Shown: one piece after another, positions 52,195-63,485 of the stretch
How the letters are laid out: every line of letters begins with the position of its first letter
Position numbering within the stretch: position 1 is the stretch's first letter
Origin: Siphonodentalium dalli
Taxonomy: Eukaryota > Mollusca > Scaphopoda > Gadilida > Siphonodentaliidae
Assembly (NCBI GenBank): GCA_032622095.1
Contig: CP136067.1
Location: 180,328,556 to 180,392,555 of the forward strand
Direction: 5' to 3'
DNA length: 64,000 bases
The notes under the pieces: model-generated
What the model saw: the letters and a program-made list of their open reading frames with translations, nothing else
Databases searched by the model: none
Told to the model about the DNA's origin: nothing
Program-made: the position numbers and the translations under genes

Positions 52195-54735
52195 AACATC
52201 TTACACCGGTGGCGTAAATAAAGGCTATTTTCAGATGCTATATTCCCCGTTGACTCGGAACATAACACTCTATACTATATATATATATATATATAAATGG
52301 TGCGCTCCGTGGGACCTGTCCATTGTGTATGCCTGACGCAGAAGTCAACACATAAATGTTACGGAGAACGTGCATGGGTACTCTCATATGTGCTCTGGAC
52401 ATGCTAGATACCCAAATACATTAACGTTCCGAGATCATGGGTACCACTATCACGAAGAGGTGTCACGTTACTAATTTACCTGTATTAATAAAGGCTATTT
52501 TCATATGCTATAATCCCGGTTGACTCGGAACATAACACGCCATACTAAAAGGGTGCTCTCCGTGGGAGCGCTCCATTGTGCATGCCTGACGAGAAGTCAA
52601 CACATAAACAATGTAGAGAACATGCATCGGTACTCTTATCTGTGCTTTGGACATGCCATACTTCCACCTGTATCAACGTTCTGAGATCAAGGGTACCATT
52701 ACCAACGAGGGCATTCCAACGTTACCAATTTACCTTTCAGATGCTATAATCCCCGTTGACTTGGAACATAACACGCCATACTAAATGGTGCGCTCCGTGG
52801 GAGTGATCCATTGTGCATGCCTGACACAGTCAACACATGGGTACTCTCAACTGTGCTTTGGACATGCTAGATACCCACATGCATCAACTTTGCGAGATCA
52901 TGGGTATCCTTATCACGAAGACATGTCAACATTACCAATTTACCTGTATTAATAAAGGCTATTTTCATATGCTATATTCCCCGTTGACTCGGAACATATA
53001 ACGCTATACTAATGGGTGCGCTCCGTGGGAGCGGTCCATCGTGCATACCTGACAAGAAGTCAACACATAAACAATATAGAGAACATGCATGGGCACTCTC
53101 ATCAACGCTTTAGACATGCTAGATACCCACATGCAGCAACGTTCCGCGATCATGGTTACCCTACTACCCTTATCACGAAGACATGACAACGTTACCCATT
53201 TACCTTTATTAATAAAGGCTATTTTCATAGCTATTCCTCGTGTACTCGAACAGAACACGCCATATTAAAGGGTGAGCTCTGTGAGAAGGGCGCTGCGTGG
53301 GAGCGGTCCATCGTGCTTGTCTGACGCAGAAGTAAAAACATAAAAATTGTATATAGATAACGCCATACTGAAGGGTGCATTGTGCATGCCTTACACGGAA
53401 GTCAAAACATACAAATTGTATATACATGTAGATAACGCCATACTAAAAAAGGTGAGCTCCGTGAGAAGGGCGCTCCCTGGAAGCGCTCCATTGTGCATGC
53501 CTTACGCAGAAGTCAAAACATACAAATTGTATGTAGAGAACGTGCATGGGTACTCTCATCTGTGCTTTGGACATGCTAGATACCCACATGCATCAACGTT
53601 CTGCGATCAGGGGTACCCTTATCACGAAGACATGTCAACGTTACCAATTTACCTTTATTAACAAAGGCTATTTTCAGATGCTATATTCCCAGTTGACTCG
53701 GAACATAACACGCCATACTAAAGGGTGCGGTCCATGGGAGCGGTCCATTGTGCATGCCTGACGCAGAAGTCAACACATAATATGTATAGAGAACGTGGGC
53801 ACTCTCATATGTGCTTTGGACATGCTATATACCCACATGCATCAACGTTCCGCGATTATGGGTACCCTTATCACGAAGACATATCACACCAATTTACCTT
53901 TCATATGCTATAATCCCCGTTGACTCGGAACATAACACGCCATACTAAAAGGGTGGGCTCCGTGGGCATGCTGACGAGAAGTCAACACATAAACAATGTA
54001 GAGAACATGCATGGGTACTCTCATATGTGCTTTGGACATGCCTTACTCCCACATGTATCAACGTTCTGAGATCAAGGGTACCATTACCAACGAAGGCATG
54101 CCAACGTTACCAATTTACCTTTCAGATGCTATAATCCCCGTTGACTTGGAACATAACACGCCATACTAAATGGTGCGCTCCGTGGGAGCGGTCCATTGTG
54201 CATGCCTGACGCAGAAGTCAACACATACAAAATATAGAGAACGTGCATTGGTACTCTCATCTGTGCTCTGGACATGCTATATACCCAAATACATTAACGT
54301 TCCGAGATCATGGGTACCACCACCACGAAGACGTGTCACGTTACCAATTTACCTTTATTAACAAAGGCTATTTTCAGATGCTACATTCCCTGTTGACTCG
54401 GAACATAACACGCCATACTAAATGGTGCGCTCCGTGGGAGCGGTCCATTGTGCATTCCTGACGCAGAAGTCAACACATAAATATTATGGAGAACGTGCAT
54501 GGGTACTCCCATTGGCGCTTTGGAAATGCTAGATACCCACATGCACCAACGTTCGATCCAAGATCATGGGTACCCTTATCAACGAAGGCATGTCAACGTG
54601 ACCAATTTAACTTCATTAAATTAATAAAGGCATTTTTCTGATGCTATATAGTCCCCATTGACTCGGAACATAAAACGCCGTATACTAAAAGGCGCGCTCC
54701 GTGGGAGAGGTCCATTGTGCTTACATACCTGACGC
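52195..54735. repeat. About 250-bp satellite (SatA), second block, about 10 units
   Basis: Same unit as 48561-49990. Anchors lie near 52436, 52690, 52893, 53150, 53607, 53860, 54078, 54310 and 54567; some units are shortened to about 200 bp and one region (53230-53530) is rearranged. A TA run at about 52266-52296 interrupts the first unit. ORFs of 60-157 codons within both blocks are repeats of one another and not genes. Confidence 0.9.
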
Positions 54736-55375
54736 GACGCCACAGTGTATTTAACCAATCCATTAGGGGATTGTCGTCTGTCATAACTACGCCATCTTAA
54801 CTGTGCATCTGTAGAACGTGAATACCTCTCGGTACAAAAACTAGAACTACGCGTTGCATCATGGGAATCTATGTCTGGAATTACAAGGTTGTGCGGTTCG
54901 TGGATGACAACATGTCGTTGCCGAGCAATCCCTTGTGCGTGTATAAGTTCAAGAGCTGTCATTTCGATTGAATGACATTCGCCGAAGATTTCTCTATAAG
55001 CAGCGCCTAGTCAATTTACCAGTTCACTCGTATCACATAGTGTGTTCTGAGACAAACAATTTGTGGGTCTGGCGGACTCTGAACTGATTATATTTGGCCC
55101 ATTCTCCCCACGCACCCAAAACGACCTTGTCTTTCCGGAATGCGTAAACATTATGTAGTATATACAGACAATTTTAGCCAAGGCAGACACATCGCAAATG
55201 TACAAACGATATTGGTTCTTGCACCAAGACTACGACCAATCTAAGGAGTCGATTGTTTGTAAGTGTTGACCTCTGCGAATATACATGTATATCCCTTCCA
55301 TGCGTGAAGTTTCCTGAAATTTTGCGAAAATCATGTGCTAATGCGTTCTCTTATATATGCAAGTATCCCGTATAT
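54736..55375. other. Unassigned stretch with a short minus-strand frame
   Basis: The non-satellite part of a minus-strand frame (54735-54962, reading MTALELIHAQGIARQRHVVI...) has fairly even amino-acid usage but no family I recognise. It could be an exon; no splice sites could be settled. Confidence 0.3.
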
Positions 55376-55379
55376 ATAG

Positions 55380-55862
55380 GTCTAATGATATTTTATTTGT
55401 CCGTGTAAGCCAGCGCATTCTCTTAGATATGAGCGAATGCACTGGAGCAAGACCTATAATGCTGCACCATCGAAACTCCCGTCATGAAAGGCTGAAATGA
55501 CCAGAAGTTAATTGTATTGGTCTGTTACACGGAGGCCTGTAACGCGCTCCGCTGCCCGCCCCTTTGCACTGCCCCTATATACCAAAACTATATACGCGCC
55601 TGCTTTACGTTAATAGTATCTTATAGAGGACATATGATACTATTAACGTAAACAGTGTTAACCTATAGGGGCAGTGCAAGGGGCGGGCAGCGGAGCGCGT
55701 TACATGCCTCCGTGTAACAAACCAATACAACTTCTGATCATTTAACCCGTTCATGACGGGAGTTGCGCTGGTGCGGCATTAGAGGTCACGTTCCATTGCA
55801 ATGATTCTCTCACATCTAAGAGAATGCGCTGGCTTACAAGGACAAATAAAATATCGTTAGAC
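55380..55862. mobile_element. About 480-bp foldback element, arms about 240 bp
   Basis: Left: GATATTTTATTTGTCCGTGT, AAGCCAGCGCATTCTCTTAG, CTCCCGTCATGAA, CGCGCTCCGCTGCCCGCCCC, TTTACGTTAATAGTATC. The right arm carries all of these as complements in reverse order, meeting at about 55628. Arm identity is high but with small indels. The GC-rich GGGCGGGCAGCGGAGCGCGT segment also occurs once more at 56941-56962. Confidence 0.9.
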
Positions 55863-56158
55863 GACTATATTTGTATACACACATATATATATATATATAT
55901 ATTTATAAAATAATGAAGAAACTCTCCTCTGAGGTAGGTGACTGCTGACGTGAAGAAACTATATATATATATATATATTTATCACATAATTTGGCCATAA
56001 AAGCAGTTTCATAATTATCGGTAATAGACACGTTTAATATCAGCGCGTGCGATGACGTCACGGCGTTCTTCAAATAACTTGCGATCGCTGTAGTTTATAA
56101 TTGTTGTTTTCGATGAATATTTCGCGTTGCTTCGGGTTTATTTGATCATGTGATAAAA

Positions 56159-56304
56159 GGTATCTCACACTCGTCCTATTTTATACGTAATTTATCAACC
56201 TCGTCCTCTAAATTCTATTTGAGCCTCGGTAAACCTCGGCTCAAATCGAATTTAGTGAACTCGGTTGATAAATTCCGTATAAAATAGAAACTCATGTGAG
56301 ATCC
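56159..56304. mobile_element. About 146-bp palindrome
   Basis: GTATCTCACACTCGTCCTAT with TTTATACGTAATTTATCAACC pairs with GGTTGATAAATTCCGTATAA and the ATGTGAGAT end. The centre is at about 56230 (GAGCCTCGGTAAACCTCGGCTC). Foldback/MITE-like. Confidence 0.8.
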
Positions 56305-56312
56305 TCTATATA

Positions 56313-56909
56313 TCTCATATATATTTTTTGAAGACCTCTGTCTGTCTGTCTGTCTGTTTGTTTGTCTGTATGTTTGTCATTAATACAAATCTACGATTCT
56401 CGACCGATCGGGACGAAACTTGGTACGTCTATATCGACTTGAAATTTCCTATGTGAATGTATCTTGCCCCGCATACGAATTTTATCGGGTCGCCGAACCC
56501 GTGCGACGCCAGCTTCGCGCATGCGCAGACCAGATCTCGGAAACGGGTGGAGCTATCGACTTGAAATTTGGTATGTGAATGTATCTTGCCCCGGATACGA
56601 ATTTTATCGGGTCGCCGAGTCCGTGCGACGCCTGCTTCGCGCATGCGCAGACGAGATCTCGGAAACGGTGGAGCTATCGACTTGAAATTTGGTATGTAAA
56701 TGTATCTTGCTCCGGATACGAATTTTATCGGGTCGCCGAGCCCGGTCGACGCCAGCTTCGCACATGCGCAGACCATATCTCGGAAACGGGTAGAGCTATC
56801 GACTTGAAATTTGGTTGTTGAATAGCCCGGACAACGTCGGGCTGGGTAGAGCTATCGACTTGAAATTTGGTTTTTGAATAGCCCGGACAACGTCGGGCTC
56901 ATCGGCTAG
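56313..56909 (+). mobile_element. Non-autonomous Helitron-like element with internal minisatellite
   Basis: The 3' end is canonical: hairpin AGCCCGGACAACGTCGGGCT, six bases, CTAG at 56906-56909, then T. The 5' end is taken as TCTCATATATAT at 56313 after an A. Inside is a CTGTCTGTCTGT stretch and 3-4 units of about 118 bp (GAGCTATCGACTTGAAATTT, TACGAATTTTATCGGGTCGC, GCGCATGCGCAGACCAGATC). The hairpin itself occurs twice in tandem (56823 and 56879). No protein-coding part. Confidence 0.75.
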
Positions 56910-56910
56910 T

Positions 56911-57149
56911 ATATATATATATATATATATAGTGTAAAGGCGGCGGGCAGCGGAGCGCGTTACAGGCCCTGTGGTTTGTTGTATTTGGGGTTTATCGTCA
57001 TTTCATGCTATATGGCATATCACAGTTGTGTCAGTTTTATGGATGGAAAAGATAACGCGCAGAGAGAAAGTACTCATGTGAGCAATAACAGGGGGAATCT
57101 TTCTATATATGATTCAGCTGTTTTATATTTCTCTATGAGCATCTTCTGA
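56911..57149. other. TA microsatellite, a GC-rich fragment shared with the foldback element, and unassigned DNA
   Basis: TA run at 56911-56931. 56939-56967 repeats GGCGGGCAGCGGAGCGCGTT from the arms of 55380-55862. The rest is not recognised. Confidence 0.5.
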
Positions 57150-57288
57150 GACACAGACGTTTCAAATGGTGATGAGTTATAGTATTTTAATCATATGTTA
57201 TGGCATAGGTTGTTATTAAAACCGTATATCAAGGCATTATAAAAAAAAAACAATAATCTGTGACTCGAAAATTAAGTGGGCCGTTAAA
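57150..57288. mobile_element. TTAA-flanked element end (AAGTGGGCCGTTAA), copy
   Basis: Matches 50985-51104. The terminal TTAA is preceded by a substituted base. Confidence 0.6.
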
Positions 57289-57679
57289 CACTGCCTGTGA
57301 TTTTTTGCGTGTTGTGTTGAGGCAGTCCACCTACACGCTAAATTTCTTATGAGAAGCGGTAATTAATTGTCATTGTTTGTTTTAATAATGAGATATGTGT
57401 ACCGTGTATGTGTATATAATGAGATATATGTACCGTGCATGTGTATATATTGATTTTAACAATTACTTTCTGATGTGGGGGTTCAAATCTTATCTCATCA
57501 TTCAACCCGGCACGCAGCTTCAGTAATGTGTGTAATAGCGAAATCACTTCCTACCTGGCGCGAAACAGTAGTGCGCCGTCCCATCCCCGATCGACACCAG
57601 ACAATGAATGGTTATATTGTGACGTTGACATATTTTACTGTGTTTACTCTAACGGCGTTACCCGTCCAGTTCGAGGTTC
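57289..57679. other. Unassigned stretch; possible signal-peptide-like start
   Basis: The ATG at 57604 opens MNGYIVTLTYFTVFTLTALP, a plausible hydrophobic leader, within a 128-codon plus-strand frame (57475-57861). It soon runs into TTAA-type repeat DNA, so any gene would need an intron starting near 57674. Evidence is thin. Confidence 0.25.
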
Positions 57680-57760
57680 TTAAAGGCCCACTTAATGTTC
57701 GAATGCCCACAACACATTATATACAACATATTCCATATTACCATTTGGAAGAGGGACCAA
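57680..57760. mobile_element. TTAA-flanked element left end (TTAAAGGCCCACTTAA)
   Basis: Inverted relative to 4460-4531 and matching it for about 75 bp. No right end was found before the next MITE. Confidence 0.55.
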
Positions 57761-57847
57761 TAACATATATATTCTGCCGAAATACGGAAAAGCTGTGGCC
57801 GATAGGAGTGTCCACCAAATGTCTTAAAAGTCATATATATGTTACAG

Positions 57848-58349
57848 TTAAAGGCACGTGAGGCCTTAGTTGTCGAAAATATTCATATTTGTTCCAATCA
57901 CCGTAAACAGAAAAACATTAAAACGCATACAGTTTCGTTCATATATACCATGACCATCGCGTAAACAGCATGTTATCATAAAGATTTACTATATTTTACC
58001 AAAGCAAGAGCCTGATTGTGTTACAGAAGACAGCACAATGCTGCTGGCTAATCACACACAAATGGCACAAACGCTCTTTATTCGTTCCATATCAGGAATT
58101 CACCAACAAAGAACGCTCTTTATGTTGACCATCATAATATAAACAAACAACAGAAAAGTAACTTTTTATGCTTTTGTTTACATAACAATGGTCAAAGATA
58201 TGACAATAACATACTGTTTGTGCGATATTTCTCATTTGTATACGGACAAAGTCTGTCTACATTTTGTTGTTCTTTCTGTTTGTGGCGGTTTTTGACGGGT
58301 GGAAATATTTTCACAGGATACCCACCGCCAAGGCCAACCGTACCTTTAA
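57848..58349. mobile_element. TTAA-flanked MITE, family 1, third copy
   Basis: 502 bp, same orientation and same length as 17235-17736, differing by only a few substitutions (for example CTCCTGGC/CTGCTGGC and GGCATAAACG/GGCACAAACG). TTAA on both sides. Confidence 0.9.
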
Positions 58350-58674
58350 TATGTATTATCAGTTATTATGTATAGTAACTGAAATTTTCAGTTATTATGT
58401 ATAATACCCGATTCACTCAGTTAATATATATAATACCTGAAATTTTCAGTTATTATACATAATAACTGAAATTAGGAGTGTTTCATTAGACATATTAACT
58501 GATTTTGATAATTGACAATAACAACTTGTGTGAGTTCATCAACATATTTATTAACCATAAGATATTTATTTGAAACATTAAAATCACACACAAATTACAT
58601 CAATAACATTTGACAAACAATAATATTGCGTTATAATACATTTTAATCATCTTGAACCAGCATGTAGTAATAGT
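58350..58674. other. AT-rich stretch with short inverted repeats
   Basis: TTATTATGTATA-TAACTGAAATTTTCAGTTATTATGTATA patterns at 58365-58475 form several small hairpins. Nothing else recognised. Confidence 0.5.
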
Positions 58675-58850
58675 TCAACAGTTCGTATTCTTACAGTCAA
58701 GACTTGGGTGGCATCGTGAGTTACATAGCAGTCCTGCTTTGAAACATTTGCATCTCTTAGTTTGACATCGCTTGCTACCTGAACAATTGCACTTTGCAAA
58801 ATCTTGACCACCACTAATAGATTCCATATATTGCCATGCATAACACCAAG
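58675..58850 (-). pseudogene. Cysteine-rich C-terminal tail of an integrase-type transposase
   Basis: The minus-strand frame reads SWCYAWQYMESISGGQDFAK, then CNCSGSKRCQTKRCKCFKAG and LLCNSRCHPSLDCKNTNC before the stop at 58675-58677. The CNC-SG--CQTKRCKC-KAGLLCNS(R/K)CH pattern is the cysteine-rich tail I associate with DDE integrase-type transposon proteins of animals (the group often labelled KRAB-A-domain-containing 2-like or Ginger-like). The upstream frame has a stop directly before this block, and no integrase core can be read in the following kilobase, so this is a fragment or a lone last exon. Family attribution is from recalled pattern, not a search. Confidence 0.65.
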
Positions 58851-58852
58851 AT

Positions 58853-59700
58853 TATTGAATCGGATTTAGTCGGAAATATGGATTGTTGCCATTCATCGGA
58901 AAGCTCTCGCCATATTTCCGACTAAGTCCTGAAAAGTTACCCATAATTATGCTGTTGTTAAGGAGTCGATTACTTAGGGCATTACTGTATAAGCCTACAC
59001 GCGTACGAATTATACATGGTTTATTGCTTGCATGGGTACGAAAAAGCACAATAGCCGCCCGGCGAACTCGGAAGTTGTATTCAAGTGCAGAAGTTTTAAA
59101 GTACAGGGCACTGGGCACTTATACGGATACGATAGGCGAGAATCGCATGCGTTTTGATATGTCGATGCCGTCTGGAGAGTTTGGCGGGACCAGCATCCCG
59201 TCTCGATTTGCTCAGTCTACCCTTGATGCTATAAAGTGGTAGCCGCGGGCGCTTATATATAGAGTTGTTTTTATGAGCCATCAGGCCCCCGCGGCAGCGG
59301 TCGCTGGCGCGACCTGACTGCCTCGATATCAATTTGAAAAAGGGGTGACGTTGCTTAACGCGCCTGCGGCGGTTCAATAACAGTTTGAATTTTGTGTTTC
59401 TTAACAGGTCTTAGACAGTGCCGTCCGCCTAAAAGTGATTTTTCCTATAGTGTTTGGGAAACGTGTCTCTTTGTGGTGTCATTCTTTTGGTATGATTTTT
59501 TACTAAATAACGGGTATGTTAGAGTTACATTTCTTTGAATTTTACAATCGAAACATATTCGCATGCGATGCTGAGTCACGCGGGACACGGCAAACTAAAT
59601 CGCGCGCAAATTGGCTTGCGATTTTTCAGCATCCCACCCCATTTGGCATGCGATAGCGTTTGTACTAGGTGGAATGTGACAATATGTGTTTGTGTTATTG
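58853..59700. other. Unassigned stretch
   Basis: A short inverted pair (GTCGGAAATATGG at about 58870, CCATATTTCCGAC at about 58911) suggests a decayed foldback. Frames of 88-119 codons overlap on opposite strands at 58852-59380; none is recognised. Confidence 0.4.
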
Positions 59701-59701
59701 A

Positions 59702-59751
59702 AGAGAGAGAGATATGTTTATTCCTCCAAATATGGAGACCATTATGGTACA
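59702..59751 (-). mobile_element. Severely truncated LINE tail (35-kb LINE family)
   Basis: GAGAGAGAGATATGTTTATT, CCTCCAAATATGGAGACCAT and TATGGTACAA match 35103-35155. It consists of the last 50 bp only. Confidence 0.8.
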
Positions 59752-60560
59752 ATCTATATCTATATTTGCGAATGTCTGTCTGTCTGTGTTCTATAGAAAT
59801 TCACATGGGACCACATAGATGGCACAAAAGGGGTCTAATAGGGGTAACTTTTTACGAGAAAGATAACGGCGATGGTTAGAATGTTCTAAAGTGACGCCGT
59901 TGCTGTCAGGGGCAGAAAAGGGGGAGGGCCGAAGAAAAATTGTCGTCGATTGCCACCAAACTTATATATAATCATCCCCATAATATGAGGAATCTAATGG
60001 TGTGGTTTAAATATGTCAAAAGTCGCGCCGTTCGCGTCAGGGATGACCGGAAAGGGAGAGGGGCACCAAAATTGATCAAAATAATTTTAACTCCGAATTC
60101 CATCAAATTGATGCACATTCTTCTGAGATATTCTCCATGATACAAGGAATCTTATTGTGTGATTTAAAGACGCCAAATTGGTGTCGTTGGGATGAGAGAT
60201 TGTGGGGCGGGCGGTGGGTGGGTACTATCTCTGATAAGAATTGGTTTAGTGGCCGATTGCCACGAAACTTATACAAATTCATCCCCATGGTATGAGGTGT
60301 CTAATGGCGTGGCTAAAAGCTGCCAAAAGTGGCGTCATTCGAGTCGGGGTGCACTGAAAGGGAGAGGGGCACCAAAATTGATAAACAATATTTTTAGCGC
60401 CAATTTCCACCAAATTGATACACATTCTTATCCATGATATGAGGAATCTAATCCTGTGATTTTAAAGACGTCATATTGGTGCTGCTTTGGTGAGAGATGT
60501 GGTGGGGTGGGGTGATAAAAAAAAAATTAGTCGCAGATTAGCACCAAACTTACAAATATA
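59752..60560 (+). mobile_element. Possible Helitron 5' end followed by about 300-bp tandem units
   Basis: TCTATATCTATATTTGCGAA then TGTCTGTCTGTCTGT directly after an A is the usual start of invertebrate Helitron-like elements. GATTGCCACCAAACTTATA-type anchors lie at about 59948, 60254 and 60537, with AAAGGGAGAGGGGCACCAAA at about 60048 and 60357, giving about 300-bp units. No 3' hairpin/CTAG end was found. Confidence 0.45.
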
Positions 60561-60774
60561 AGCGAACGTATTACCTTATGATTTATTTGTGAGTTTTGTT
60601 GAAAATCCAAAACCGTAATCGTAACAATTAACGGTTAGGGAAAAACGACAACGAATAAAGACACACAAATTCTAGTGACGTATAGCACATGTACCCTATT
60701 CGTAATAATTAACGCCACCGGTGTATACTGTTGGGCAAATATTAGAAACCTGTGGACCTGTGGGGACTTTATAA
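60561..60774. other. Unassigned AT-rich DNA
   Basis: Nothing recognised. Confidence 0.4.
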
Positions 60775-61345
60775 ATAGATAATTGGGTTTTCCGGTTATT
60801 TTGGGACGCGTTAAAGTTGTACTGCGACCCCGAGTCCGGTAAAAGCTGTAGTTGTAATGTCCAAGTTCGTGAAAGTTCTATTGACTATGGCGATGATTTG
60901 AGAAGCTTTATTGTTTTAGGATATTGTAGAAAGGCTAATCTGGCCGTGTCAAATTGAGCTATAGCGATGGGATATCTCGCAGTGCAACACATTTCGGGTT
61001 TTCGTGGGGTGTGTATTCGCTGGATGTTTTAAAGTTGCAGTATGTAACTATTATGACCGCGTTAATTGCGTTCGATGTTTAGGTATGAACAATGGCTGGG
61101 CCATGCACACTTGAAGATTTTATGGCGGGAACCCAATGTTTTATCCGCATTTAGAAGCTTTCTGGTTTGGTGAATGAAAAACCTGCATAATAAGCCGTAG
61201 TTTTTTGTAATAATTCGAAGGATTAGTTGTTTTAATGGAATTCTGAGGCGGTGCATTGATGTAACCAATATATTTTATATTATAATTTATATTTATGGCT
61301 AATAATATGATCTTGGTGGCGTTACCATTTCTGACTATGGTTTTC
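60775..61345 (+). repeat. Dispersed repeat R1, diverged copy
   Basis: GGGACGCGTTAAAGTTGTACTG and GAGTCCGGTAAAAGCTGTAG near 60800, then GTAATAATTCGAAGGATTAG, ACCAATATATTTTATATT and GCGTTACCATTTCTGACTAT at 61207-61335. The middle is not alignable by eye. Confidence 0.6.
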
Positions 61346-61834
61346 TTGTTATCTGTTGTCGTTCATTATGCAAAAGTTGTCTATTGAGACTCCTCACCCA
61401 GTATAAAACACGGCGAGGTGTATACGCATGTTGTGTATTATATTCACGAGTGTATCCACCCATGCATGGATAAATATTCTCAATCAATGCACACGCGAAA
61501 GTATTGCCTTTGTGTGGTGCCGTTGTGCATGTGTTCAATGCCTCCCGTTGATACGCTATGACGTGATTGTTTGACAGCATCATCATTTGCTGACCTCGAG
61601 GATTAGATCGACATTGAGATTAACGGATTATATTACGAGTTGCTGTTGGGTCACTTGTCAACGGTTGCAATAAACGCTAATTTCGTTTTGGATTTTGCAT
61701 AATTTTTTTTCGCTTTTGGAATTTTGATTTCTGGTATGGTTACATATAGACATCATATAGAGTCAATGAAAACGCCCCTGCATTCTAATAACACAGTCAC
61801 TGGGTGAAGTCCTATACACCGATTATTTCGCGCT
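61346..61834. other. Unassigned DNA between two R1 copies
   Basis: Small overlapping frames only. Confidence 0.4.
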
Positions 61835-62325
61835 CCGCGTGTATACTAATGTAGAGATTCTTGTTTCGCCTGGGCGCTGGGGGTTTTATTTATAGAAATG
61901 GGAATTTTTGGGACGGATTTAAAAGTCGAACTCCAATACGGAGGCCGAGTCCGTTAAAGGTGTAGTTGGGAATTTCAATTTCGTTTATTGTCCTTTACAT
62001 TATTAATGTCAATAATGTTGATTTTTGGTTTGTGACAAGCTATGTCAATTACAAATAAAATAAATGAAAAAGATAATTTGTAAGTCTTATATTTCAACTT
62101 TTATAGACATGTTTCGTTCTGCAGCCCACTGGGGGTTGTGGTCGGAGACGGCCGAGTCGGCTGCCGGTTCGTTAATTAGGTGCTGATTGTTATTGTTATT
62201 TTAACGGAATGCTGAGTTGGTCATTCGCGAAACCAATATATTTTGTACTCTATTATTACAATCATGGGTATATCATATATGACCTTAAGCTCGTTACCAT
62301 TTCTGACATTGGTTTTCTTGTTGTG
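61835..62325 (+). repeat. Dispersed repeat R1, near full length
   Basis: Best partner of 44905-45400 (inverted). Runs from the GCGCTCCGCGTGTATACTAA region to the ATTTCTGACATTGGTTTTCT end. Confidence 0.85.
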
Positions 62326-62587
62326 TTATCTACTAATACGGACGACCAATCGTCTGAAAACGCGACGCGGGGATACTCCGGCGATATGATGCCGATATGA
62401 TGGCGATATCTTGTCGTTACAAAAGAACGAGCGATCGTTGTTTGTGTATACCCCCTGGATAGTGGATACACATGTTTATTATATACTTGCCCATGAATTA
62501 TAAGGTTTTAGCAGTGAGATATAAGTGATATCCCACTAGTGAGTGATATCAGCTTGAAATATATGATGTATTGACATTCATTGGGGG

Positions 62588-62724
62588 TCATCCACACTTT
62601 TTCAGTGGAAATGGGTTAAATCTCATTCGTGATGACAAAACATTTGAATTTCCACTCGTGGAAATTCAATGTTTTGTCATCACTCATGAGATATAACCCA
62701 TATCCACTGAAAAAGTGTGGATAT
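62588..62724. mobile_element. About 137-bp palindrome
   Basis: ATCCACACTTTTTCAGTGGA with GATGACAAAACATTTGAATT pairs with its complement around a CCACTCGTGG centre near 62656. Foldback/MITE-like. Confidence 0.85.
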
Positions 62725-63124
62725 CCTCTATGTATAATACACAAGCATCGTATATATCGCTGCATGCCTTGTTTTTGAACTAATATCCCGGTGAATATGA
62801 CAAACATTTGTATTTATTCTGATATCATGAGAAATCTCCTGCTATATAGGATTGTATATGGAATAAATACTGTTTGGTGTAAACATATTTATTCCAATCA
62901 TAATAACATATATACATTTGACAAAGTGTTGACAATAAAAACAGAATAGGATAAATGATTGTTGGATTGGAAAAGGGATTAAACAACAAGCCCAAGGGCT
63001 TTTGTTAAGTTTGCTCCCTTTTTTTTTCGCGCCCACTCTTCATTAAGTGTAGAGGGGGGGTCAGACGGGAAGGAATGGAAATATTATAATAATAATAATA
63101 GAAATGATGATGTTATGATAGACA

Positions 63125-63364
<240 letters not shown>

Positions 63365-63485
63365 ACGTGAGACTGTATGTGTAAAGTGATGATGTAATTC
63401 AGTTGCAGCTGATTGGTTACAATGCTGTACCTATACTGTTGTTTATGTCATTGCTAAATACTGTTTGAACTATATATATCCTCAA

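Noticed and set aside
55380-55862. Hammerhead-type ribozyme or tRNA-like structure in the palindromes
   Set aside because: No CTGATGA-GAAA core or A/B-box pair was found; strong pairing is explained by the inverted arms.
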